Shown: positions 9,055 through 18,835, counted from the stretch's first letter. The stretch: 64,000 bases of DNA from Sulfitobacter sp. DSM 110093 (GCF_022788715.1 NZ_CP085167.1:2307001-2371000); one strand, 5' to 3'. Numbers and translations are program-made. The notes: generated by a model not told the origin, from the sequence alone.

Positions 9055-10022
9055 ATATCGACATGATCCGCGCCTCTGCCGCCCGCGCAGAGGGCCATGT
9101 GCGGCGCACGCCCCTGCTGAACTCGCATTTTCTGGACGAGATCGCGGGCCGTCGCGTCTGGGTCAAGCCTGAATGCCTGCAACATACCGGCAGCTTCAAA
9201 TTTCGCGGTGCATGGTCGGCGCTGTCAGCACTTGAACCAGAAGCGCGTGCCAAGGGTGTCATCGCTTATTCCAGCGGCAACCATGCGCAGGGCGTTGCCC
9301 TGGCGTCGAAAATGCATGGTGCCCCCGCCGTGATCGTCATGCCCAAAGACAGCCCGCGCCTGAAAATCGCCAACACCCGCGCCTATGGGGCCGAGGTCGT
9401 ACTTTATGACCGCGCGGGGGAAAGCCGCGAAGAAATTGGCGCGAAACTGGCCGAAGAACGCGGCCTGACGTTGATCAAACCTTATGACGAGCCGCAGGTG
9501 ATCGCGGGCCAAGGCACCACAGGACTAGAGATCGCCCAGCAGGCAGCCGAAGCCGGGATCAAAGCTGCCGATGTGATCGTCTGCTGCGGGGGCGGTGGTC
9601 TGACTTCGGGCATCGCGCTGGCACTTGAGGCCGACGCCCCCAGCTTTCGCGTGCGCCCGGCAGAGCCGGAAGGTTTTGACGATGCCACGCGATCGCTGGT
9701 GCAGGGCAAGATCGTCGGCAACGCCAGCCCACTTGGGTCGATCTGCGATGCCATCGTTACGCCGCAGCCAGGTGATCTGACTTTTCCGATTATGCAACGG
9801 CTCGCTGGCCCCGGTCTGGTGGTGAGCGATGATGAGGCGTTGCAAGCGATGGCGCAGGCGTTCAATCGGTTGAAACTGGTTGCCGAGCCGGGCGGCGCGG
9901 TGGCATTGGCAGCAGCGCTCTATCGTAGCGATGAGATCGAGGGCGACGATGTGATCGTCACGATCTCTGGCGGGAACGTGGATGCAGAAATGTTTGAGCG
10001 CGCGTTGCAGACGTTAGGATAA
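9051..10022 (+). CDS. PLP-dependent threonine/serine dehydratase
   Basis: 323-residue fold-type II PLP enzyme of the threonine ammonia-lyase / serine racemase group, deaminating hydroxy-amino acids to 2-oxoacids. The Schiff-base Lys50 lies in TGSFKFRGA. SSGNHAQGVA contacts the substrate carboxylate and GGGGLTSGIA is the phosphate-binding glycine loop. No C-terminal ACT regulatory domain is present, so it is more likely a catabolic than a biosynthetic (IlvA) enzyme. The ATG at 9051 overlaps the hydrolase stop (ATGA). Last gene of the operon. Confidence 0.88.
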   Translation: MNIDMIRASAARAEGHVRRTPLLNSHFLDEIAGRRVWVKPECLQHTGSFKFRGAWSALSALEPEARAKGVIAYSSGNHAQGVALASKMHGAPAVIVMPKDSPRLKIANTRAYGAEVVLYDRAGESREEIGAKLAEERGLTLIKPYDEPQVIAGQGTTGLEIAQQAAEAGIKAADVIVCCGGGGLTSGIALALEADAPSFRVRPAEPEGFDDATRSLVQGKIVGNASPLGSICDAIVTPQPGDLTFPIMQRLAGPGLVVSDDEALQAMAQAFNRLKLVAEPGGAVALAAALYRSDEIEGDDVIVTISGGNVDAEMFERALQTLG

Positions 10023-10164
10023 AGACAAGCGCAGCGTTGGCTTAAAGGTCCGGGTCGGCGCGCCCAGCCTGTGGTCGGCCACGACCTAGCTGTGCTGTTC
10101 GCTCTTTGCCCTCCGACCATCGCGCGATATGCTGACCGCTCAAGCCGTTCACAGGAGACGACCC

Positions 10165-10968
10165 ATGCACATTTTCGACACTGGTGAGGTTCACATCCAC
10201 TACCGCGTCGACGGCCCTGATGACGGCGCACCGGTGGTCTTTGCCAATTCGCTAGGCACCGACATGCGCCTGTGGGATCCAATCCTGCCGCTGCTCGCCC
10301 CCGGTCTGCGCATCATCCGTTTTGATAAACGCGGCCACGGCCTGTCCTCCTGCCCGCCCGGGCCCTATTCGATGGGGTCGCTCATCACCGATACCGAACG
10401 GCTGCTCGACCACCTTAATGTACGCAATTGCGTCTTCGTCGGACTCTCGATCGGCGGGATGATTGCACAGGGACTGGCGGTGAAACGGCTCGACATGATC
10501 CGCGCGCTCGTGCTGAGCAACACCGCCACCAAGATCGGCAACCGCGACATGTGGGCTGAGCGGATTGCGGCGGTGGAACAGGGCGGCATCGAAAGCCTTG
10601 CCGATGCGGTGATGGAGCGCTGGTTTTCGGCCCAATTCCGCGCCACACCGGAACTGGCACTTTGGCGCAACATGCTAGTGCGCCAGCCCGACGCGGGATA
10701 TGCGGGCTGTTCGGCGGCGATCTCGCACAGCGATTTCATGACCCCGACCTCTGGCTTGCGCCTGCCCGCGCTTGGCATTGCAGGGTCCGAGGACGGCTCC
10801 ACCCCGCCCGATCTGGTGCGCGAGATGATGGACCTGATCCCCGCGTCCAAGTTCAAGCTGATCCGCCGCGCGGGCCATCTTCCTTGTGTCGAGAAGCCCC
10901 AAGAATACGCCGACATTCTGACCGAATTCCTCGCCAATGTTGGCCATATCCCCAAGCAGAAAGGCTAA
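10165..10968 (+). CDS. pcaD: 3-oxoadipate enol-lactonase PcaD
   Basis: 267-residue alpha/beta hydrolase converting 3-oxoadipate enol-lactone to 3-oxoadipate in the protocatechuate branch of the beta-ketoadipate pathway. The nucleophile Ser95 lies in GLSIGG, the conserved FDKRGHGLS loop follows the oxyanion strand, and the catalytic His is in RAGHLPCVEKP. The start follows ACAGGAGACGACCC. It is immediately followed, two bases on, by the pcaB-like cycloisomerase gene, which makes the pathway assignment strong. Other pca genes are not in the window. Confidence 0.88.
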   Translation: MHIFDTGEVHIHYRVDGPDDGAPVVFANSLGTDMRLWDPILPLLAPGLRIIRFDKRGHGLSSCPPGPYSMGSLITDTERLLDHLNVRNCVFVGLSIGGMIAQGLAVKRLDMIRALVLSNTATKIGNRDMWAERIAAVEQGGIESLADAVMERWFSAQFRATPELALWRNMLVRQPDAGYAGCSAAISHSDFMTPTSGLRLPALGIAGSEDGSTPPDLVREMMDLIPASKFKLIRRAGHLPCVEKPQEYADILTEFLANVGHIPKQKG

Positions 10969-10970
10969 CC

Positions 10971-12296
10971 ATGGCCGCAAGCGTTTTCGACAGTTCCCTT
11001 TACGCGCGTCTTTTCGATTGTGGAGAGGCCGGGCGGCTGTTCACCGACAGCGCCGCCGTACGCGCGATGCTGCTGGTCGAAGGGGCGCTGGCCAAAGTGC
11101 AAGGTGCTCAAGGCGTGATCCCCGAACTCAGCGCCGCCGCCATCCACCGCGCCAGTTTGGAGATCCGGGTTGACCCCGGCGCACTGGCCGAGGCCACGGG
11201 CCAGAATGGCGTCAGCGTGCCTGCCCTGCTGAATCAATTTCGCTCTGAAATGCAGGCCCCCGAACATGCGCAATACGTCCACTGGGGCGCAACCTCGCAA
11301 GATATCATCGACACCGCGCTGATGCTGCGCCTGCGCCAAGCGCTGCTGCTGGCAGAAACTGACCTGCGCGAGATCATCAAAGCACTGGCAGAGGCCGCCA
11401 AGGACCACGCCCATCTGCCGATGCCCGCACGGACCTATGGCCAGCACGCCACCCCAACCTCATTCGGTGCGGTGTTGGCAGAATGGGGCATGCCGCTGAT
11501 CGACGCGGTAGAGGCGCTGCCCGAACTGCGCAAAGAAACGCTTGTGGTGTCGCTGTCCGGTGCCGCGGGCACGGCCTCAGCGCTTGGTGGCAAATCGGCA
11601 GAGACACGCGCCGAATTGGCCCGCGCGCTTGGGTTGCAAGATCCGGGCCGCAGTTGGCACACAGATCGCAGCCCGATCTTGCGCATCGTCGATTGGCAGG
11701 GGCGCGTCATGGCCGCGCTGGCGCATATGGGACAATCGTTGCTCGGGCTGACGAACAGCGACACGCAAGAATTGGCGCTTGGCGCGTCGGGCGGATCGTC
11801 CACCATGCCGCAAAAACAAAACCCGGTTTCCCCTTCGGCATTGGTCGCGCTGAACCACCAGCATGGCGGTCTGCGTGCGACATTGCAGGCAGCCTCGGCC
11901 CATCAACACCAGCGCGACGGCGGGGCATGGTTCGCTGAATGGCTGGCGCTGCCGCAAGTCTTCCTTGGCACCGCCTCGGCCCTGCAACATGGCAAGACCC
12001 TAAGCCAAGGGATCACCCCGCATCCGCTGCAAATGCACCACGCGCTTGAGGCGGGTCTGGGGCTGATCCATGCCGAAGCGCTCAGCTTTGCGCTGGCCGA
12101 ACAAATGCCCCGCCCCGAGGCACAGCGCATCACAAAGGCGCTCTGCCTTGATGCGCTGGAAAAACAGGTGCCGCTGGCCGATCTTGTCCGCGCCGATTAT
12201 CCCGATCTGCCGTCTGATCTCTTCCGGTCCGAGGCGCAATTGGGCCATGCGCCCGCCGATGCCCTTGCCTTTGCCACCCGTGCGGACCACCTCTAA
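10971..12296 (+). CDS. pcaB: 3-carboxy-cis,cis-muconate cycloisomerase PcaB
   Basis: 441-residue member of the fumarase/aspartase superfamily that lactonises 3-carboxymuconate. It shows the superfamily signature GGSSTMPQKQNPVSPSAL and the active-site segment HWGATSQDIIDTA. The start is set at 10971 because it follows the pcaD stop directly and gives the family length. An in-frame open stretch continues upstream inside pcaD and is ignored. PcaB acts upstream of PcaC and PcaD in protocatechuate breakdown. Confidence 0.9.
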   Translation: MAASVFDSSLYARLFDCGEAGRLFTDSAAVRAMLLVEGALAKVQGAQGVIPELSAAAIHRASLEIRVDPGALAEATGQNGVSVPALLNQFRSEMQAPEHAQYVHWGATSQDIIDTALMLRLRQALLLAETDLREIIKALAEAAKDHAHLPMPARTYGQHATPTSFGAVLAEWGMPLIDAVEALPELRKETLVVSLSGAAGTASALGGKSAETRAELARALGLQDPGRSWHTDRSPILRIVDWQGRVMAALAHMGQSLLGLTNSDTQELALGASGGSSTMPQKQNPVSPSALVALNHQHGGLRATLQAASAHQHQRDGGAWFAEWLALPQVFLGTASALQHGKTLSQGITPHPLQMHHALEAGLGLIHAEALSFALAEQMPRPEAQRITKALCLDALEKQVPLADLVRADYPDLPSDLFRSEAQLGHAPADALAFATRADHL

Positions 12297-12300
12297 CCGG

Positions 12301-13521
12301 ATGCCGCTGCCGCTGATTTTTATCCTTTTGACGGTGATGATTGATGCCATGGGCGTTGGTCTGATCCTGCCCGTGATGCCCGACCTGATCCGCGAAGTGC
12401 GCGGTAGCGGACTTAGCGATGCCGCCCTTTGGGGTGGTGTGTTGGCGACCGGTTTCGCCGCGATGCAATTCCTTTTCGGCCCCGTTCTGGGCGGACTGTC
12501 TGATCGTTTTGGCCGCCGTCCGGTCTTGCTGCTCGCGCTGGTGGTGATGACGGTAGACTACGGCGTCATGGCACTAGCGGGCAGCATCTGGCTGCTGCTG
12601 ATTGGGCGGCTGGTGGGTGGCATCACGGCAGCGACCCATGCGACGGCATCGGCCTATATGGCTGATATCTCTCCCGCGCAGGATCGCGCGGCGCGGTTTG
12701 GGCTGATTGGCGCGGCCTTTGGCGCGGGTTTTGTCTTGGGGCCGCTGATGGGCGGTATCTTGGGCGAATATGGCACCCGCGCACCTTTCTGGGCGGCGGC
12801 GGTGCTGGCGGCAGGCAATGCCGCCCTCGGATGGCGCGTGCTGCGTGAGACCCTGCCCCAGACGCAACGCCGCAGATTTGACTGGCGTCGCGCCAACCCG
12901 CTGGGCGCGCTGCATGCCCTTGGCCGTCTGCCGGGCATCGGTCGGATGCTCTTGGTCTATTTCATCTATCATGTGGGCTTTGCCGCGTATCCGGCGGTCT
13001 GGGCCTATTTCGGGGTCGAACGGTTTGGCTGGTCCCCGACGATGATCGGCCTGTCGCTGGGTCTGTTTGGGGTACAGATGGCACTCGTCCAAGGTGCGCT
13101 GATCGGCCCAGTGCTGCGCCGCCTTGGCGCGCGGGGCACGGTGATCATCGGCCATGTCTTTGCCCTCGCAGCCTTTGCGGCGCTGACCTTGCTCACCTCG
13201 GGCACTTGGGCGTTGATCATGATCCCGCTTGCCGCGCTTGCGGGCGTGATCCCTCCGGCACTCCAAGGCATCATGTCGGCCCGCGTCAGCGCCGATGCCC
13301 AAGGAGAATTGCACGGCGCGCTCAGTTCCTCGACCGCGCTGGCGATGATCATCTCCCCCCTGACGATGACAGCGGTCTTTGCCTATTTCACCGCGCCCGG
13401 TGCCGCGCTTTATTTGCCCGGCGCGCCCTTTTTGCTGGCGCTGCTGCTGACGTGCGGCGGGCTAATCGTTTTTGCCAGCCGCCCTACCCCTACGTCACAA
13501 AGCAAGTCCAAACTCGATTGA
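12301..13521 (+). CDS. MFS transporter, TetA-like drug exporter group
   Basis: 406-residue major facilitator with about 12 hydrophobic segments. The motif A loop GGLSDRFGRRPVLL lies between helices 2 and 3, and the motif C-type glycine-rich helix FGAGFVLGPLMGG follows in the fifth segment. It resembles the TetA/class 14-TMS-free proton antiporters. It begins four bases after pcaB, so it is probably co-transcribed with pcaDB and may move an aromatic acid or export a toxic intermediate. Substrate unknown. Confidence 0.83.
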   Translation: MPLPLIFILLTVMIDAMGVGLILPVMPDLIREVRGSGLSDAALWGGVLATGFAAMQFLFGPVLGGLSDRFGRRPVLLLALVVMTVDYGVMALAGSIWLLLIGRLVGGITAATHATASAYMADISPAQDRAARFGLIGAAFGAGFVLGPLMGGILGEYGTRAPFWAAAVLAAGNAALGWRVLRETLPQTQRRRFDWRRANPLGALHALGRLPGIGRMLLVYFIYHVGFAAYPAVWAYFGVERFGWSPTMIGLSLGLFGVQMALVQGALIGPVLRRLGARGTVIIGHVFALAAFAALTLLTSGTWALIMIPLAALAGVIPPALQGIMSARVSADAQGELHGALSSSTALAMIISPLTMTAVFAYFTAPGAALYLPGAPFLLALLLTCGGLIVFASRPTPTSQSKSKLD

Positions 13522-13593
13522 GCCTATTCCCCTGCTTGCACCATAGGCCCATCCGCGTCAGGCTGGCGAAAACCGAGTGAAAAGGACAGGCCA

Positions 13594-14685
13594 TTGCAAA
13601 CCATCAAAGCCGCCGTCTGCCATGCGTTTGACAGCCCGCTAAGCGTCGAAGACATACGCCTACGCGCGCCGCAAACGGGCGAGGTCGAAGTCACCTTGGA
13701 TGCCGTGGCGATCTGCCATTCTGATATCTCTTTTGCCGAAGGCGGATGGGGCGGCACCCTGCCTGCTGTCTATGGTCATGAGGCCGCAGGCCGCGTGAGC
13801 GCGGTTGGCGACAACGTCCAAGGGCTTGGGGTTGGCGACAGTGTGGTGGTCACCCTGATCCGGGCCTGCGGCAGTTGCCCCAGTTGCGCCTCTGGCCAAC
13901 CGGTCATCTGCGAAACACCGCAAGCGCCCGAAGGTCCGTTACAAACCGCCGACGGCAAGCCGCTTTACCAAGCCATGAACACCGGCGGTTTCGCCGAAAA
14001 GGTGGTCGTGGACCGTTCTCAGATCGTGAAAATCTCGCATGACATCCCCAAAGACGCCGCCTGCCTGATCGCCTGCGGCGTCATCACCGGTGTCGGCGCT
14101 GTGGTCAATGCAGCGGGGCTGCGCGCAGGCCAAGATGTGGTGGTGATCGGCGCGGGCGGTGTCGGGCTCAACGCCATCCAAGGTGCGCGCATCGCGGGGG
14201 CTCGGCGAATCGTGGCGGTCGATATGACCGAAGACAAACTTGCCATCGCCCGTGAATTCGGCGCCACCGACACCGTGCTGGCGACCGATGCCAAACCGTG
14301 GCGCGCGGCATTTAACGCCATGGGGCGCGGCGCTGATGCCGTGATCGTCACCGTAGGCGCAATCCCCGCCTATGAAACCGCGCCACGCTACCTTGGTGCC
14401 GGGGGACGGGTGATCATGGTCGGCATGCCCCACAGCGGGGCAAACGCCAGCTATGAGCCTGTTGTTCTCGCCGCCTTGGGCCAAGGCATGGTCGGCTCAA
14501 AGATGGGCGACGTGGTGATTCAGCGCGATATCCCGTGGATGGTTGATCTGTATCTCCAAGGCCGCTTGCAGCTTGATAGCCTTATTTCTGGGCGCTGGCG
14601 GTTGGATCAGATCAACGAAGCGATTGCCGACACCAAAACCGGGGCCGCGCGGCGCAATGTGATTCTGTTCAATCAACCTGAATGA
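13594..14685 (+). CDS. Zinc-dependent alcohol dehydrogenase
   Basis: 363-residue medium-chain dehydrogenase. Catalytic zinc ligands are Cys41, His62 and Glu63 (GHEAAG), structural zinc ligands Cys92, Cys95, Cys98 and Cys106, and the NAD-binding motif is GAGGVGLNA. It resembles class III / formaldehyde-type and aryl-alcohol dehydrogenases. The start is a TTG preceded by AAAGGACAGG; no ATG exists near it, and the family N-terminus (KAAV) aligns with this start. The gene ends one base from the convergent glycerate kinase gene. Confidence 0.87.
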   Translation: MQTIKAAVCHAFDSPLSVEDIRLRAPQTGEVEVTLDAVAICHSDISFAEGGWGGTLPAVYGHEAAGRVSAVGDNVQGLGVGDSVVVTLIRACGSCPSCASGQPVICETPQAPEGPLQTADGKPLYQAMNTGGFAEKVVVDRSQIVKISHDIPKDAACLIACGVITGVGAVVNAAGLRAGQDVVVIGAGGVGLNAIQGARIAGARRIVAVDMTEDKLAIAREFGATDTVLATDAKPWRAAFNAMGRGADAVIVTVGAIPAYETAPRYLGAGGRVIMVGMPHSGANASYEPVVLAALGQGMVGSKMGDVVIQRDIPWMVDLYLQGRLQLDSLISGRWRLDQINEAIADTKTGAARRNVILFNQPE

Positions 14686-14686
14686 T

Positions 14687-15964
14687 CTAGCCCTCCGGCA
14701 GGTCGCCAATCAGAATGGCGCGGAAATCATTCACATTGGTCCCGGTGGGGCCGGTGTGAAACAGGGCATCTATAGCCTCAAAAGCGCCGAAGGCATTGTT
14801 GCGCTGCAACGCACCGCGCGGGTCCATGCCTTCTGCGCGCATCGCGGCTGCCGTACTTCCATCGACGAAGGCCCCGGCGTTGTCCTCTGATCCGTCAATG
14901 CCGTCGGTGTCTGCGGCCAGCGCGGTGATCCCCGCCTGCCCCTCCATCGCAAGGGCCAGCGACAGGGCAAACTCACTGTTGCGCCCGCCCCGGCCCTTGT
15001 GACGCAGCGTGACCGTCGTCTCTCCGCCCGAAAGCAAAACCAGCGGCGCGGGATGGGGAAAGCTGCTCTGTGCCGCTTGCCGGGCCAAGGCGGCATGCAC
15101 CAGCGCCACCTCCCGCGCCTCGCCCTCAATCGCGTCAGACAGAACCCAAGCGTTCACGCCCTGCGCGCGGGCGGCTTCGGCAGCGGCGGCAAGGGAAAGG
15201 CCCGCAGAGGCAATGATCTGTGTGGTCGTGTTGCTGGGGGCGTCTTGCGCAGGCTGCTGCGCGGCTTCCTTTAGAAACGCCATGCAACGAGGGGGCAGCT
15301 CCAGCCCACGCGCCGCAACCTCCTCCAGCACCTCTTCCGCAGACCGCCGTCCCGGCACGGTAGGGCCAGAGGCGACGGCGCCCGGATCATCCCCCGGTAC
15401 ATCCGAAACAATAAGGCTAATCACCTGAGCCGGATACGCCAGTTCCGCCAAACGTCCGCCATTGACCGTGCTGAACTGCTTGCGGATGTCATTCATGACC
15501 GAGATTGGCGCGCCAGACGCCAAGAGCGCAGAGTTCAATTCCTGCAAATCTGCCAACGTCAGCCCCTCGGGCGGCGCGGGCAACAGCGATGACCCACCGC
15601 CACAGATCAATGCAATCACCTGATCCTCTGGCCCTAAGCCCTGCACCGCATTTTGCAAAGCGCGTGCGGCCTCGACCCCGGCTGGGTCGGGCACGGGATG
15701 GGCGGCTTCCAACACCTTGATGCGCTGGCAAGACGCGCCATAGCCATAGCGCGTAACCACGATACCCTCATATGGATGCGACCAAAGTGCCTCGAACGCC
15801 TGCGCCAGTTGCGCGGCCCCCTTGCCCGCCCCGATTACCACCGTGCGCCCCTTGGCCGGGGGCGGCAGCATATCGGGCAGGATGCGACGCGGGTCAGCGG
15901 CGGCGACGGCAGTGTTAAAAAGGTCCGCGAGAAACTGGCGTTTCGGGTCATCAAGTTGGGTCAT
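14687..15964 (-). CDS. Glycerate 2-kinase (GckA/TtuD family, MOFRL)
   Basis: 425 residues of the type 2 glycerate kinase family, historically called hydroxypyruvate reductase TtuD, phosphorylating D-glycerate to 2-phosphoglycerate. The N-terminal domain contains VVIGAGKGAAQLA and the glycine-rich LICGGGSSLLP. The C-terminal MOFRL domain includes LLSGGETTVT and ADTDGIDGSEDNAGA. A paralogue of about the same length lies at 50815-52071. Here it neighbours glucokinase rather than tartrate genes, suggesting a role in glycerate or serine-cycle carbon flow. Confidence 0.87.
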   Translation of the reverse strand: MTQLDDPKRQFLADLFNTAVAAADPRRILPDMLPPPAKGRTVVIGAGKGAAQLAQAFEALWSHPYEGIVVTRYGYGASCQRIKVLEAAHPVPDPAGVEAARALQNAVQGLGPEDQVIALICGGGSSLLPAPPEGLTLADLQELNSALLASGAPISVMNDIRKQFSTVNGGRLAELAYPAQVISLIVSDVPGDDPGAVASGPTVPGRRSAEEVLEEVAARGLELPPRCMAFLKEAAQQPAQDAPSNTTTQIIASAGLSLAAAAEAARAQGVNAWVLSDAIEGEAREVALVHAALARQAAQSSFPHPAPLVLLSGGETTVTLRHKGRGGRNSEFALSLALAMEGQAGITALAADTDGIDGSEDNAGAFVDGSTAAAMRAEGMDPRGALQRNNAFGAFEAIDALFHTGPTGTNVNDFRAILIGDLPEG

Positions 15965-16011
15965 TGGGCACTCCGGCTGCTGCGGCGATCATGGCGGCGC
16001 GGGGCGTACTG

Positions 16012-17001
16012 TCAATCCGGCAAGGGTTGATCCCGATGCGCAAACAAAGAGTTCCGCGCCCCCAACAAGCCGAAATCCGGGTCTTGGCAAAGGCCCAGCG
16101 GCAGTGCTTTGCGCCATGTGCTATGCCGCCCCCCCGCATTAAATGCCGCCAAAAAGGCATCGTCGAAGATCCACTCATTCTGCTGCGCCACGCCGCCGGT
16201 CACAAAAACCCCGCCGCGTGCGCCCATGACCAACCCCAAATCACCCGCGACACCGCCCAGATAGCGCACCATCAACTCCACCGCACGGCAAGCGTTGGCG
16301 TCGCTTTTGTCCTTAGCCGCTGCAAAGATCGCCGCGGCTCCCTGTAGTTCTGCCGCCTCGCCCCGTGCCTCTGCGATGGCGCGGTACCAATAGGGCATAC
16401 CGGTACCGGAAAGGATCGCTTCGGCTTCGACCGCCAACTGGTCGCCCATCCGCACCTCTGGCCATAAGGTGACCAACGCTTTGAAGTAATCAATCTCTTC
16501 GGCGCTATGTGGGGTCAGGCGCACATGACCGCCTTCGCCCGGCACCGCCGTAGGTCGACCGCCGTGCCAGACCAAAGCACCAACGCCCAAGCCCGTTCCC
16601 GGCCCAATAATTACCCGTGGCCCCGGCTGCGCGTCGGGCCCGCCCTGAAGATAGGTTACTTTCGCCGGGTCGAGCGTGGCCAGCGACCATGCCGCCGCCT
16701 CAAAATCGTTCAACATCAACACCTCTGACGGCGGGACCTTACACGCCGCCGCCAGATCATCACGTGAAATACTGCGGTTGGCGTTTGTCATCCGCACCTG
16801 CCCGTCGACAACCACCCCCGCCACAGCCACGGCAACCCCTTCCGGCGCACTGCCCATCTTAGCACATAACGCGGCACAGACCTCAGGCAGCGCGGTTAGA
16901 CCATCGGTGGGATGCGCGCTTCGGGTCTGCAAGCTACCCGCCGCGTCAACCGCTGCCAGCCGCAGATTGGTGCCGCCGATGTCCCCCACGAGATACCACA
17001 T
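16012..17001 (-). CDS. glk: Glucokinase Glk
   Basis: 329-residue ATP-dependent glucokinase of the bacterial Glk family, forming glucose 6-phosphate. The phosphate-1 motif is GDIGGTNLRLAAVD at the N-terminus, the sugar-binding LNDFEAAAWSL follows, and the adenosine-side GPGTGLGVGALV is mid-protein. Length is typical (about 320). It precedes the glycerate kinase gene on the same strand with a 47-base gap, so they may be co-transcribed. Confidence 0.9.
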   Translation of the reverse strand: MWYLVGDIGGTNLRLAAVDAAGSLQTRSAHPTDGLTALPEVCAALCAKMGSAPEGVAVAVAGVVVDGQVRMTNANRSISRDDLAAACKVPPSEVLMLNDFEAAAWSLATLDPAKVTYLQGGPDAQPGPRVIIGPGTGLGVGALVWHGGRPTAVPGEGGHVRLTPHSAEEIDYFKALVTLWPEVRMGDQLAVEAEAILSGTGMPYWYRAIAEARGEAAELQGAAAIFAAAKDKSDANACRAVELMVRYLGGVAGDLGLVMGARGGVFVTGGVAQQNEWIFDDAFLAAFNAGGRHSTWRKALPLGLCQDPDFGLLGARNSLFAHRDQPLPD

Positions 17002-17067
17002 ATGTTCGTCCTGATGCCTTTGATACTGCCGCTAGATGACCTGCGCCCATAGCAAAGGTCAAACAGC

Positions 17068-17098
17068 AAAAGGCCCGAAAGCAATCTGCTTCCGGGCC
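17068..17098 (-). terminator. Rho-independent terminator of the 72-residue membrane protein gene
   Basis: Read on the - strand: stem GGCCCGGAAGC / GCTTTCGGGCC followed by TTTTGCTGTTT, 27 bases past the stop of the gene at 17125. The U-rich tail on this strand identifies its direction. Confidence 0.8.
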
Positions 17099-17124
17099 AT
17101 ATCCCCATGTGGGGCGCTTATGTC

Positions 17125-17343
17125 TTAGTCGGGTGCAACAGGCACAGTTGCCGTGTCGTCGCCCTCGATCCCGGTGCCATCGTCGACGATCACTTCGTCT
17201 TCGGTGCCGGGGGCCGTCGCGACTTCCTCACCAGTCCAGAATACGATGATCCCGATGCCGAAGATCACAACGATCGCCATGCCGATCAACGGCCATTTGT
17301 GACGGCTTTCCTGCTTTTTCAGATTTGTGTCTGGTGGACTCAT
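17125..17343 (-). CDS. Small single-pass membrane protein of unknown function
   Basis: 72 residues: a short basic cytoplasmic N-terminus, one hydrophobic segment at about 18-37 (PLIGMAIVVIFGIGIIVFW), then an acidic, Asp/Glu/Thr-rich tail likely to lie outside the membrane. It has its own downstream terminator, and the start is preceded by a purine-rich GGGAGCGG-type site. I do not recognise the family. It sits between glucokinase and hutF and is probably monocistronic. Confidence 0.6.
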   Translation of the reverse strand: MSPPDTNLKKQESRHKWPLIGMAIVVIFGIGIIVFWTGEEVATAPGTEDEVIVDDGTGIEGDDTATVPVAPD

Positions 17344-17455
17344 GATCCGCTCCCTTTCGCTTACCCCGGTCAGTGATGTGCAACGCGCCCAGCGCGGCCC
17401 TCATTACAGAGCAAACCCAATGGCCCGTGCCAAAGTTCCCTAAGGCGCGAAGGTT

Positions 17456-18814
17456 TCACAAGAGCGCCGTCAATTCTGCCATCGCACGGCGGTACCCCGC
17501 CTCAATATCATCGCGTTGCCGATGCCGCCCGCCTGATACCGCATGACGCCCCGCTGACCAGACATCAGTGACCACCTGATCCTTGACCGCAAAGACCAGC
17601 CCATCAAGAAGTTGATCAGGCCGCAGCGCACAAAGCGCCGGGTCTTGGCTGTTGATCGCTGTCAGGTCGGCCCATGCGCCCACTGCAATCTCGCCCTGCC
17701 CCCGGCCAAGCGCCTGCGCCCCGCCACGCGCAGCCCCGGTATAAAGCGCCTCGCCGACCGAGCCTTCGCCCGGCACCATCACGTTGCGCGCCAGATCGCG
17801 CAGGCGTTGGGAATACTCCAATGTGCGCAACTCTTCGGTCAAGGAGATCAGCACGTTGGAATCCGACCCAATGCCGAACTGCCCCCCGGCGGCAAGGTAA
17901 CCCGGCCCGTTGAATGGCCCATCGCCCAAGTTCGCCTCCGTCACCGGACACAACCCCGCGACCGCGCCGGAACGGGCCATAGCATTGGTCTCGGCTTCGG
18001 TCATATGGGTCGCATGGATCAGGCACCAATTCTCCTTCACTTCGGCATTTGCCAGCAACCATTCCACCGGACGCACGCCGAGCCAGTCGGATACGTCGGC
18101 AACCTCTTTGGGCTGTTCGGCGATGTGAATATGCGTCGGCACATCGGGATGTGCCTGTACCACGTCCGCCAGTTCCGCCGGAGCCGTAGCCCGCAGCGAA
18201 TGTGGCGCGATGCCCACGCGGCAGTCGTTGGGCAGCTTGCCCACCGCATGCTGCGCCCGCTCAACCAGCGCGTTGAACCGGTCCACTCCGTTACCAAAAC
18301 GCGCCTGCCCCGCCTGCAATGGCACCTGCCCCGCGCCGCCATAGGTATAGAGCACCGGCAGATGCGTCAGCCCGATCCCGGTTTGCGCCGCCGCTGCTGC
18401 GATCCGGGCCGAAAGCTCCCCTAAATCGTCATAGGGCGTGCCGTCGGGCTGGTGGTGGAGGTAATGAAACTCGCCCACACTAGCATAGCCCGCTTCTTGC
18501 ATCTCAAGGAAAACAAAGGCCGCGATTGCCTCGACGTGCTCGGGCGTGAGATGCGCGGTGAAGCGATACATCAGGTCACGCCACGTCCAGAAACTGTCTT
18601 TGCCAGCCATGCGGGCCTCGGTCATCCCAGCCATGGCGCGTTGAAAGCTGTGGCTGTGAAGGTTGGCGAGCGCGGGCAGCAGCGTATCGACGCGAATATC
18701 ATCGGGGCGCGGCGACAGCGCCGTTTCAACCTGAGAGATCCGCCCCTCGGCAACCGTAATCCGAACGTCACGGGCCCAGCCCTGCGGCAGTTTTGCGTGT
18801 TTGGCGAAAATCAT
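17456..18814 (-). CDS. hutF: Formimidoylglutamate deiminase HutF
   Basis: 452-residue amidohydrolase-superfamily enzyme converting N-formimino-L-glutamate to N-formyl-L-glutamate plus ammonia. Metal-binding His residues occur in NLHSHSFQRAM, with further motifs HIHIAEQPKEV, LIHATHMTEAE and the Asp of GIGSDSNVLI. The start at 18814 (MIFAKHAKL, preceded by GAAAGG) is chosen over 18847, whose ATG lies inside the likely operator. It is divergent from hutI and works with HutG, defining the two-step route from formiminoglutamate. Confidence 0.93.
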   Translation of the reverse strand: MIFAKHAKLPQGWARDVRITVAEGRISQVETALSPRPDDIRVDTLLPALANLHSHSFQRAMAGMTEARMAGKDSFWTWRDLMYRFTAHLTPEHVEAIAAFVFLEMQEAGYASVGEFHYLHHQPDGTPYDDLGELSARIAAAAAQTGIGLTHLPVLYTYGGAGQVPLQAGQARFGNGVDRFNALVERAQHAVGKLPNDCRVGIAPHSLRATAPAELADVVQAHPDVPTHIHIAEQPKEVADVSDWLGVRPVEWLLANAEVKENWCLIHATHMTEAETNAMARSGAVAGLCPVTEANLGDGPFNGPGYLAAGGQFGIGSDSNVLISLTEELRTLEYSQRLRDLARNVMVPGEGSVGEALYTGAARGGAQALGRGQGEIAVGAWADLTAINSQDPALCALRPDQLLDGLVFAVKDQVVTDVWSAGRHAVSGGRHRQRDDIEAGYRRAMAELTALL

Positions 18815-18835
18815 TTGACGGCCTTTCGGTTTTTT

